Part shown: one piece after another, positions 18,477-24,790 of the stretch
Position numbering within the stretch: the first letter of the stretch is position 1
Layout of the letters: each line of letters begins with the position of its first letter
Source: Bacillota bacterium
GTDB taxonomy: Bacteria > Bacillota > Clostridia > Oscillospirales > Ruminococcaceae
Reading direction: 5' to 3'
DNA: 64,000 nucleotides
Assembly: GCA_023391875.1 (NCBI GenBank)
Contig: JAEWAB010000005.1
Span: forward strand, 161,308 to 225,307
The notes under the pieces: generated by a model
Databases searched by the model: none
What the model saw: only the letters and a program-made list of their open reading frames with translations
Told to the model about the DNA's origin: nothing
Made by a program: the position numbers and the translations under genes

Positions 18477-18833
18477 ATGAAGATATCTGATTCTGAAATG
18501 GAGATTATGAAGCTTATCTGGGAAGGGATCACCCCCGTAAGCGCCGCCGAGCTAATGCAGCAACTGCGCGCGAAGAACTGGAAGCTTACGACCCTATTAA
18601 CCTTTCTTTCGCGCCTTACGGAAAAGGGCTATCTGACCGTTAGCAAAGCGCAGCGCAGTAACCTTTATGCACCGGCAATCAGCTTTGAAGCCTATAAGGC
18701 GGCAGAAACCGAACAGTTTATGAAGCAAATTCACGGAGGCTCGGTAAAAAGCCTGTTTGCGGCGCTGGCAACAACCGAGCAATTGGATGAACAAGACCTC
18801 AAGGAGCTTAGAGAGTTTTTGGAAAGGAGGTAG
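18477..18833 (+). CDS. BlaI/MecI/CopY-family repressor
   Basis: Winged-helix DNA-binding repressor of 118 residues. The N-terminus MKISDSEMEIMKLIWEGITPVSAAEL and the recognition helix region WKLTTLLTFLSRLTEKGYL match the BlaI family (consensus VxTLLxRLxxKGxL). The C-terminal dimerisation helices hold the segment normally cut by the BlaR1-type protease. The ATG at 18477 matches family starts; another ATG at 18465 lies immediately after AAGGAG and is too close. It ends three bases before the M56-M23 gene, so translation is probably coupled. Two TACA-TGTA operators overlap its promoter. Confidence 0.93.
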   Translation: MKISDSEMEIMKLIWEGITPVSAAELMQQLRAKNWKLTTLLTFLSRLTEKGYLTVSKAQRSNLYAPAISFEAYKAAETEQFMKQIHGGSVKSLFAALATTEQLDEQDLKELREFLERR

Positions 18834-18836
18834 CGA

Positions 18837-20369
18837 ATGCTTCGGATTATCTTTTTACATGTATTATCATTGAGTATTGCGGGCACCGTCGCCGGTTTGG
18901 GGATTCTTTTGCTGAAGACAGTTTTTCGTCATAAGCTATCCGTACGCGTGCATTACTACGTATGGCTTGTCGCAATGCTGTTTTTTCTGCTGCCCTTTCG
19001 CCAGCTTCTGCCGCAAGCTGCGCCCTCTTTACCAACTGCCGGCATCGTATGGCAGGCGCTAGAAAGTCCGGCCATTCCGTCTGCGGAACAGGATATTCAT
19101 AATGCATCTTTACAGAGCGACATTCCCAGTAGCAATAGCTTTGATATTCCTATTCACTTTGTATGGGCAGCAGGTGTAATCAGCTTTTTCGCTATTCAAT
19201 TGATACGATACTATCGCATCAAGAGAAAGTTATTTAAAAATTCCGTTACCTGTGAAAAACCGGAGTTGGATGCACTTTCGGCTGCCGCGGCGCGTATGAA
19301 CTTTCATAAACCTGTTTGTATGCTCCGCTCTCCCCTGCTGCAAACACCCATTGCATTCGGCCTGATACGACCGATCATCGTTCTGCCGGATGATCGGATA
19401 ACAACTGAAAACCTAGAAATGATGCTTATTCATGAGCTGCTGCATTTAAAACAGCGCGACCTGTTTTACAAGTTTGCCGCAATGATGATAACTGGGCTGC
19501 ACTGGTTTAATCCCGTTTGCTATCTGATGCTTGCAGACATAAACAGCTGCGGCGAATTGTATTGCGACCGTCATGTCATAGCAATTTTAGGTGAGGAAAA
19601 GAAAAGGCGCTATTGCAAACTGCTTCTTGAAGCAACTATTGTGTCTAATACAAGCCATATAGAACCGACGACATCGTTTGGCTCTAAAAGAAAACTGATA
19701 AAAAGGAGGATATATGCTATCATGAATGGCTACAGCTATCGCCGTTATGTAAGGGTTATGGCGGCGCTTGTTATTGTGGCAGTATCCGCTTTCGCGGTTG
19801 CCTGCAGCCCCGTTGTAAGTAAGCCTGTGGAAAATCCGGCTGACGTTATAGGTGAATCGTCCTCATTGACAGTAGCAAACGAAAGCAGTGAGCCACCTGT
19901 TTCAAGTGAAGAACCCCAAGAATTAGATAGCTCCAATTCTTTGGAGGAAACCGCCCCGATGGCAGGGACGAAATCCGCCGATCAGCCTGAACAGGCCGCT
20001 TGGATGTGGCCGGTCGTAGGAAGTACCGATATCATCAAAAAGTTCGGAGGGGAAAGCAGCCATACAGGTCTTGACATCGCCGCCGATAAAGGCTCATCCG
20101 TTGTAGCGGCTCAAGACGGTATTGTAATAGTTGCCAAGGAACTTAAAGGCAGCTACGGCAAATACATCATGGTTGACCACGGGGGTGGGGTACAGACGCT
20201 TTACGCACATTGTGATAGTTTGCTGGCAGAGATCGGTCAAACAGTGAAGACCGGCGACGTGATCGCATACTCCGGCGATTCGGGCAATACTCCGGCAGAA
20301 GAACTGCATTTTGAGGTGCGGATTAGCGGAAAGTATACAGACCCGGAGCCATACTTTTCAAAACCATAA
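18837..20369 (+). CDS. M56 membrane metalloprotease fused to M23 (LytM-like) domain
   Basis: Signal-transducing membrane protease of BlaR1/MecR1 type, 510 residues. Several membrane helices occur at about 5-27, 38-55, 107-125 and 305-323. The cytoplasmic zinc protease motif is HELLH at 199-203 with a third ligand Glu240 in GELYCD. In BlaR1 the outer sensor is a penicillin-binding domain. Here a Ser/Glu-rich linker (about 330-385) is followed by an M23 peptidase fold (390-505): H409 and D413 (HTGLD), H458 (YAHCD) and H491 (LHFEV). Where catalytic M23 enzymes have His-x-His, this has Glu489-Leu-His, so cleavage activity is doubtful. A peptidoglycan-fragment sensor is inferred. It is cotranscribed with the repressor. 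Confidence 0.88.
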   Translation: MLRIIFLHVLSLSIAGTVAGLGILLLKTVFRHKLSVRVHYYVWLVAMLFFLLPFRQLLPQAAPSLPTAGIVWQALESPAIPSAEQDIHNASLQSDIPSSNSFDIPIHFVWAAGVISFFAIQLIRYYRIKRKLFKNSVTCEKPELDALSAAAARMNFHKPVCMLRSPLLQTPIAFGLIRPIIVLPDDRITTENLEMMLIHELLHLKQRDLFYKFAAMMITGLHWFNPVCYLMLADINSCGELYCDRHVIAILGEEKKRRYCKLLLEATIVSNTSHIEPTTSFGSKRKLIKRRIYAIMNGYSYRRYVRVMAALVIVAVSAFAVACSPVVSKPVENPADVIGESSSLTVANESSEPPVSSEEPQELDSSNSLEETAPMAGTKSADQPEQAAWMWPVVGSTDIIKKFGGESSHTGLDIAADKGSSVVAAQDGIVIVAKELKGSYGKYIMVDHGGGVQTLYAHCDSLLAEIGQTVKTGDVIAYSGDSGNTPAEELHFEVRISGKYTDPEPYFSKP

Positions 20370-20382
20370 ATCTATGATAGAA

Positions 20383-20420
20383 CAAATAACCGGATGCGAA
20401 CAAGCGCACCCGGTTATTTG
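20383..20420 (+). terminator. Terminator after the BlaI-M56 operon
   Basis: CAAATAACCGG (20383-20393) pairs with CCGGTTATTTG (20410-20420), 11 bp. There is little T run after it, so it may serve both strands weakly. Confidence 0.55.
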
Positions 20421-20456
20421 CTCAAAACACACGATATATAATGAATAGGCATGAAC

Positions 20457-20684
20457 CTATGCCTGATGCTTGGACTTCGACTGAACCGACAGTTCTGTAT
20501 CTTCTCCTTTTATCTTATCAAAATATTCCTTCATGTTATGGGAAACGACCTGGATGATTTTTATAACGCCGAGTGCCAGAATTGCCGGAATGACATAGTT
20601 GACAAGTATGGGCTTGACGCTTTCAAACAGAAGCATGATATTGCCCGGATTGCCGCCGTCAATCGCTGTTGACAAAATTTCCAT
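20457..20684 (-). CDS. Small single-span membrane protein
   Basis: Unrecognised 75-residue product. One long hydrophobic segment (about residues 17-46, ILVNYVIPAILALGVIKIIQ) with a short N-terminus and a charged C-terminal half (EYFDKIKGEDTELSVQSKSKHQA) suggests a membrane-anchored peptide with its tail in the cytoplasm. The ATG follows GGAAGGG by eight bases, which supports real translation. It is transcribed toward the M56 gene and could be a single-gene unit. Confidence 0.5.
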   Translation of the reverse strand: MEILSTAIDGGNPGNIMLLFESVKPILVNYVIPAILALGVIKIIQVVSHNMKEYFDKIKGEDTELSVQSKSKHQA

Positions 20685-21011
20685 CCTTACGACCCTTCCG
20701 TTTAGGTATACGTTTTAACCAATGCAATTTTACGTTTTTCATACATTTTCGTCAATAGCTATTCCAACAAATCGGGAAGGCTTTAGCATGAAATTACTAT
20801 ATTTATTGTTCATCTTTTGTATACAAATTTACATAATATTCGACATTATTTTAACTTTTGCTTTAATTTTACAAACATGAAATTTACTGAGCGCACTCAA
20901 TGTGTCTGTGAAATGGTAATAGTATGATAAATCAATAAGCAGCCTGACAAAGCGTAAGCGCCTTGCCAAGCTGCTTGTTTATAATTTTATCACCGTTTTA
21001 AAGAAGAATCA
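20685..21011. other. AT-rich gap with a possible 30-residue peptide ORF
   Basis: The gap of 327 bp has one short frame worth naming: 20788-20880 on the plus strand, ATG after GGAAGG at seven bases, coding 30 mostly hydrophobic residues starting MKLLYLLFIFCIQIYIIF. Such frames are easily produced by chance in AT-rich DNA. The rest holds a terminator hairpin near GNAT. Confidence 0.3.
20938..20984. terminator. Bidirectional terminator
   Basis: An imperfect long stem from AAGCAGCC (20938) to GCTGCTT (ends 20977) is followed by TGTTTATAATTTT on the plus strand. It is placed to end the GNAT gene transcript on the minus strand. Confidence 0.6.
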
Positions 21012-21542
21012 TCAGGAAAGCTGAAGGAATTGTTCGCGTTTCACTTCCCAGAATATTGTATTGCCGTCACGAAGCATCTCCCGCATGCCCATGTTTTCTA
21101 AAATGCGAATCGAAGCGGTATTATCGTCTAAGCATTCCGCCGAGACCCGCCTTACCCCCGGCTGTGCAAACGCCCACTGCAGCATGGCGAGAACCGCCTC
21201 GGTAGCAATGTGCCTGCCGCGTGCGCTGGGTGCCAGCCCGTAGCCGATATCGATAACCCCCAGCTCGTTCGGGCGGCCCTTAAAGCCGATATCGCCGATA
21301 ATCATGCTGGTATGCTTATCAATGATAGCCCAGGTGTAAAAGCCGTCCACCGCGCCATCCGGCGGCATAAGCGAACGGATAATATCCACGTAGCTGAGTA
21401 CCTCCATGTTCACCCATCCGTCACAGAGCAGATAGCCTTGCTGTTCAAGGTCGGTTTGCGTGCCCTCGAGCAGGTTGGTCATAAACGTATAGTTCATAGG
21501 AAGGATGAGTAGTCTTTCGGTTTCAACCCGCAAGTCTTCCAC
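21012..21542 (-). CDS. GNAT N-acetyltransferase (RimJ/RimL-like)
   Basis: Acetyl-CoA-dependent acetyltransferase of the GNAT fold, 176 residues, substrate unknown. It begins RVETERLLILPM, the usual RimJ-type strand. The acetyl-CoA site is in GYGLAPSARGRHIATEAVLAMLQWAF (an R-G-x-x-A/G-T-E-A pattern, about residues 103-125), followed by VSAECLDDNTASIRILENMGM, typical of this group. The GTG start at 21540-21542 follows AAAGGGGCG by six bases. It stands alone with a terminator after it. Confidence 0.85.
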   Translation of the reverse strand: MEDLRVETERLLILPMNYTFMTNLLEGTQTDLEQQGYLLCDGWVNMEVLSYVDIIRSLMPPDGAVDGFYTWAIIDKHTSMIIGDIGFKGRPNELGVIDIGYGLAPSARGRHIATEAVLAMLQWAFAQPGVRRVSAECLDDNTASIRILENMGMREMLRDGNTIFWEVKREQFLQLS

Positions 21543-21662
21543 GGTGTACGCCCCTTTACTTCTTTTTCACTTTTTTAAAATTATACGACAATTTTCTTGT
21601 CGTGTAAAGCACAGGTACAGGTTCAAGCCTTGGTTGAGACCCGCTATAAATAATGCCTGCAA

Positions 21663-21762
21663 AAATCAAAAACGTCCTTTAACCGCATGGACATATGCCG
21701 TTTTTGATTTGTCCAGCAGACATTCAATAACGAGTGCGCAGGGGGCAATCGTCCCCTGCGCA
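21663..21762. repeat. Two strong hairpins in an intergenic region
   Basis: The 382-bp gap 21543-21924 lacks a gene. Besides palindromic element copy 2 it carries AAATCAAAAACG/CGTTTTTGATTT (21663-21674 and 21699-21710) and TGCGCAGGGG/CCCCTGCGCA (21735-21744 and 21753-21762). Both are perfect stems. They could be terminators for converging transcripts or part of an untranslated RNA. Confidence 0.5.
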
Positions 21763-21807
21763 GCAGATGATTCACGATAAATTTTCAACTGCCTGCCGCG
21801 CTATGTA

Positions 21808-21909
21808 ATACTAATTCCAATAAGAAATAGTACGTAAAAATTCTTCACAAAAGACATAAATGGGGACTTTTGCTCAAATCCTTTCTATATTTCTAATTGT
21901 AATAAGTAT
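21808..21909. repeat. 102-bp palindromic element, copy 2
   Basis: Same ends and inner stems as the copy at 5548-5649, with about nine differences. It ends 15 bases beyond the stop codon of the minus-strand gene at 21925, so it is probably in that gene's 3' untranslated region. Confidence 0.8.
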
Positions 21910-21924
21910 AAGCACGGGAATTCC

Positions 21925-22341
21925 TTATTTTTTGGGAGCCGCAGCGGGTTGCCTTACATATCCCCGGTTATAGCCGCGGTTATTGTGGTATGGATTCTGC
22001 GGCTGTCTTACCGGCAGGATGAGCGCCTCGTTTAACGCGGCAACCGTGTTTCTGAGGTTCGCATACCGCAGCATGATGGCATTTTTCTTGGCTGCAACAG
22101 TAATCAGTGCGCAGGCTTGATTAAGGGCTTCCAGCCTGCGAATCATCTCGGCCTCGTACTCCGCTTTGGCGAGTGCGCGCGCCGCTACCCTTTCCGCCAG
22201 CAAAAGCTGTTGCCTTACACCTTGCAGCGACAGGCTGAGCTTTTGCTTAATGCCTGCGTTCATAATTATATTGAAACTGTTCATCATTTCATCCGCCTGC
22301 ACTATCGCGGCCTCATATGCCTCTTTAAAACTGTTCTGCAT
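21925..22341 (-). CDS. Unrecognised helical protein with basic NRGY tail
   Basis: No family recognised. The 138-residue product is almost entirely helical (MQNSFKEAYEAAIVQADEMM, then long Ala/Leu/Glu/Arg-rich helices), without signal peptide or membrane segment. The last 25 residues are low-complexity and basic/aromatic (YHNNRGYNRGYVRQPAAAPKK). The start at 22339-22341 follows AGAAGGTG by eight bases; an upstream in-frame ATG lacks such a site. A palindromic repeat element follows the stop. It may be a structural or nucleic-acid associated protein, but there is no evidence to decide. Confidence 0.55.
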   Translation of the reverse strand: MQNSFKEAYEAAIVQADEMMNSFNIIMNAGIKQKLSLSLQGVRQQLLLAERVAARALAKAEYEAEMIRRLEALNQACALITVAAKKNAIMLRYANLRNTVAALNEALILPVRQPQNPYHNNRGYNRGYVRQPAAAPKK

Positions 22342-22457
22342 AAATTGTACACCTTCTTTTTTATTATAAATTATGATTTCCTTTACATGATATGCCGCGG
22401 CACGACAAAATGGCATACGTTTTAGGCCGACGTATGAACTGCTACTTTAAAAAGCAC

Positions 22458-22485
22458 TTGCATTTTTTAAATTAGATGTTATAAT
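22458..22485 (+). promoter_or_regulatory. Promoter of the PAQR-family gene
   Basis: TTGCAT (22458-22463), 16 bases, TATAAT (22480-22485). Confidence 0.65.
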
Positions 22486-22554
22486 GATTATGTAATGTAG
22501 TTTTGATTACTAGATATTATAGTAAATTTTACCGAAAAGGTGGTTTGTGTAATT

Positions 22555-23199
22555 ATGTTACATCGAGCAAAAGATGAAATAAGCTTTCTCACCCACTTTA
22601 TCGGTATGCTGCTCTGCACTTTAGGAACCATTTTTCTCGCCGCCAAGCCCCTGTATGCGGATACGGTAACCATGGTCTCGCTGTTGGCCGCGCTGATCTT
22701 TGGTTTTTCACTCATCCTATTGTATGCAGCCAGCGCCACCTACCACTTTACCGACGGCAGCGAAAGGGTTTGCGCCTTCCTGCGCAAGGTGGACCATTCC
22801 ATGATCTACGTGCTGATTGCCGGTACCTATACCCCCGTCTGTCTGCTGGTATTCTCGCAGCCAAAGGGGTTGTACTTCTGCATTGCCATCTGGTGTGCGG
22901 CCCTGCTGGGTATTCTGTTTAAGCTGTGCTGGATCGACTGCCCCAGAGCCCTTTCGGTGACACTCTACCTGCTGATGGGCTGGTCTATTCTGCTGGATAT
23001 TCCCGCGATAAACCTGTTTTCGTTGGGCGGGCGGGTTTTCTTGATCCTCGGCGGTGTATTCTACAGCGTCGGCGCTGTTATTTACGCCACCAAAAAGCCC
23101 AACTTCAGCCGCAAGTTCGGCTTTCATGAGCTGTTTCACATCTTTGTGATGCTGGGCAGCCTCATGCACTTTACTATGGTGTACGCCTATATTCTGTAG
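22555..23199 (+). CDS. PAQR/hemolysin III-family membrane protein (TrhA-like)
   Basis: Polytopic membrane protein of 214 residues with about seven helices. Bacterial members (YqfA/TrhA, hemolysin III) have been linked to membrane-lipid homeostasis, although the old haemolysin label is not a reliable function. The expected zinc site residues are present: ASATYHFTD with His, VDHSMIYVLIAGTYTP, and FHELFHIFVMLGSLMHF with three His near the C-terminus. AAAAGGTGG lies eleven bases before the ATG at 22555; a GTG 15 bases upstream would overlap that site. It is a single gene with its own promoter and a terminator after it. Confidence 0.88.
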   Translation: MLHRAKDEISFLTHFIGMLLCTLGTIFLAAKPLYADTVTMVSLLAALIFGFSLILLYAASATYHFTDGSERVCAFLRKVDHSMIYVLIAGTYTPVCLLVFSQPKGLYFCIAIWCAALLGILFKLCWIDCPRALSVTLYLLMGWSILLDIPAINLFSLGGRVFLILGGVFYSVGAVIYATKKPNFSRKFGFHELFHIFVMLGSLMHFTMVYAYIL

Positions 23200-23250
23200 C
23201 CGTATACCCCCTTCTTCTGCTATTTCCTTATATTCTTCACTCAATAGACG

Positions 23251-23288
23251 AAGCGCCCTCCCGCTCACGCGGTAAGGGCGCTTTGTCA
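23251..23288. terminator. Bidirectional terminator
   Basis: AAGCGCCCT (23251-23259) pairs with AGGGCGCTT (23275-23283) with an inner stem as well. It lies between two genes that converge. Confidence 0.75.
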
Positions 23289-23303
23289 TTTAAATATACT
23301 GTA

Positions 23304-23759
23304 TTAATCCTTTTTGAGCTTTTTGTTCAGCTTGCCGGTTTTACGTTTTAAGGCGGAGAACTGCGTTCCCCAAATAATTGCGTAGATGGCAAACCAGATT
23401 AAAAAATAGCTTCCAACAGAGGATAAGGTAAAGCTTACCCAGCGAAGAAACAGTGCGATGGGGAAAAACACCCCGCACAGTATAATCAGATGCAGTACAG
23501 TCTGTTTGGTGATGCCCCAATGCTCCACCTCAAATACACACGAACCCGCGGCAAACGCGAAGCCGATGATGCAGCTGAACAGGAATTGAAGCCCCGAGGC
23601 GGCTACCTCCCCGCCCGCATACTTTATAAATTCCGGCTCCGCAATCAGGTATTTGCCCTGCCCCCAGCCGAGTGATACCACCAATAGAACCAGCTGCGTA
23701 ATAAACACGCCAACCGGAATGCCGATTAAGCCTCTTAACATCGCTTTTTTGAATGTCAT
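23304..23759 (-). CDS. DUF3021 membrane protein
   Basis: A 151-residue protein with four hydrophobic segments (about 9-30, 52-75, 85-103, 108-130) and a basic C-terminus ending KLNKKLKKD. Matches the DUF3021 family: MTFKKAMLRGLIGIPVGVFI and a central aromatic/Gly-rich helix. Genes of this family nearly always follow a LytTR DNA-binding protein and appear to act as its membrane antagonist. That order holds here: the LytTR gene ends 27 bases upstream. The start at 23757-23759 follows GAGGGG by seven bases. Confidence 0.85.
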   Translation of the reverse strand: MTFKKAMLRGLIGIPVGVFITQLVLLVVSLGWGQGKYLIAEPEFIKYAGGEVAASGLQFLFSCIIGFAFAAGSCVFEVEHWGITKQTVLHLIILCGVFFPIALFLRWVSFTLSSVGSYFLIWFAIYAIIWGTQFSALKRKTGKLNKKLKKD

Positions 23760-23786
23760 AGCCATGCCCCTCTCTGTAAAATGGGC

Positions 23787-24227
23787 CTACAGCCCTAAGT
23801 ATTGTTTGATCTTTTCTACGTACCTTCGCGAAACATAGGTGGTTTCGCCGTTTTTAAACCGCAGGGTGATGGTGCCCGAAAGGCCCATATCAAGGCTTGC
23901 GACCTTGCTGAAGTTTGCGATCTCGGAGTTGGAAATGCGCACGAAGGCGGTACCGGCAAGCATCTCCTCCAGCTCGTAGATACGGTTTTTGACCCTGTAT
24001 TCACGGTTATCTATCTTGGCGAATACCTTCTGCTCCTGCGCATAAAACCGCAGGATATCCGCACGGTTTAATAAAAACGCCTCGCTCTCGATATAGCCGA
24101 TGATTACCTCCGGGGCATTGTCCGAAAGCCTGCTCATAAAGCGCGCAAGCTCGGGGGTGACTAAACCGGTATACAGCACAAGCTTGGGCTCCGTGCGCCC
24201 CGGTTCTATTACAATCTCAACATTCAA
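23787..24227 (-). CDS. LytTR-domain transcriptional regulator
   Basis: DNA-binding protein of 146 residues without a receiver domain. The C-terminal LytTR domain (about residues 45-140) is visible: RFYAQEQKVFAKIDNREYRVKNRIYELEEML, AFVRISNSEIANFSKVASLDMG, and FKNGETTYVSRRYVEKIKQYLGL, a clear family ending. The start is probably TTG at 24225-24227, seven bases after AGGAGG; a GTG two codons earlier would abut it. With DUF3021 it forms a two-gene regulatory operon, likely autoregulated; TTACGCGTAA at 24246-24255 lies between the promoter and the gene. Confidence 0.88.
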   Translation of the reverse strand: MNVEIVIEPGRTEPKLVLYTGLVTPELARFMSRLSDNAPEVIIGYIESEAFLLNRADILRFYAQEQKVFAKIDNREYRVKNRIYELEEMLAGTAFVRISNSEIANFSKVASLDMGLSGTITLRFKNGETTYVSRRYVEKIKQYLGL

Positions 24228-24245
24228 TGCCACTCCTCCTCTGGT

Positions 24246-24294
24246 TTACGCGTAACCTATAACTTTATTATAGCGACAGTAGCGCCCTGCGCAA
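24246..24294 (-). promoter_or_regulatory. Promoter and dyad upstream of LytTR-DUF3021
   Basis: Minus strand TTGCGC (24289-24294), 16 bases, TATAAT (24267-24272); the palindrome TTACGCGTAA sits at 24246-24255 just downstream and could be an operator. Confidence 0.5.
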
Positions 24295-24343
24295 CCATAT
24301 AAAAACAATTGGTTGATTTCGCAATACAGACGGCTGGTAAAAC

Positions 24344-24371
24344 AAAAACCCCCGGTGATAAACCGGGGGCG
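24344..24371 (-). terminator. Terminator of the Sel1-ComFB operon
   Basis: CCCCCGG (24349-24355) pairs with CCGGGGG (24363-24369), followed on the minus strand by TTTTTG. Confidence 0.85.
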
Positions 24372-24375
24372 TTTC

Positions 24376-24756
24376 CTAAGCGTCGTGCCTTGGATGCTCT
24401 TTTACATACAGGGCTGCCGAGGTGATGACAGCGGAGAGATTGGTGTCGTTTTGAATATCGGATATGTTGATGCGGGAGAAAAGCTCTCCCTGCTTCGTCG
24501 CCACATACTTGGAAGGAATGCTGTTAAGTACGATTGCCAGTATGTCGTTGCGGCACTTCGTGCAGTTGCAGCAGCCGTCTATATGGCTGACGACGGAGTC
24601 GATTTTATCCCACACGACATCCACCATGATGTTTTTTACATTCAAATCGCTGGTATTGGTGATACTGGTCAGCTTGGGGTTTAAGGTGACGCCTTCGTCT
24701 GCTTCGGTCTTCAAACCTTTTGGTGCCGTTTCTTGATTGTTTGCGACTTCGTTCAC
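24376..24756 (-). CDS. comFB: ComFB-family protein
   Basis: 126-residue cytoplasmic protein of the late-competence ComFB family. The core MVDVVWDKIDSVV...CRNDILAIVLNSIPSKYV (about residues 43-85) is characteristic. Four Cys at 62, 63, 65 and 68 (CCNCTKC) suggest a metal site. Members of this family have recently been reported to bind cyclic dinucleotides such as c-di-GMP; I cannot check the binding residues here. The GTG start follows AGGAGA by seven bases. The gene is 34 bases after the Sel1-repeat gene on the same strand and shares its terminator. The first 35 residues are variable. Confidence 0.85.
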   Translation of the reverse strand: MNEVANNQETAPKGLKTEADEGVTLNPKLTSITNTSDLNVKNIMVDVVWDKIDSVVSHIDGCCNCTKCRNDILAIVLNSIPSKYVATKQGELFSRINISDIQNDTNLSAVITSAALYVKEHPRHDA

Positions 24757-24790
24757 ATTATCATCTCCTATTATCTGCCGCTTAATCGGC

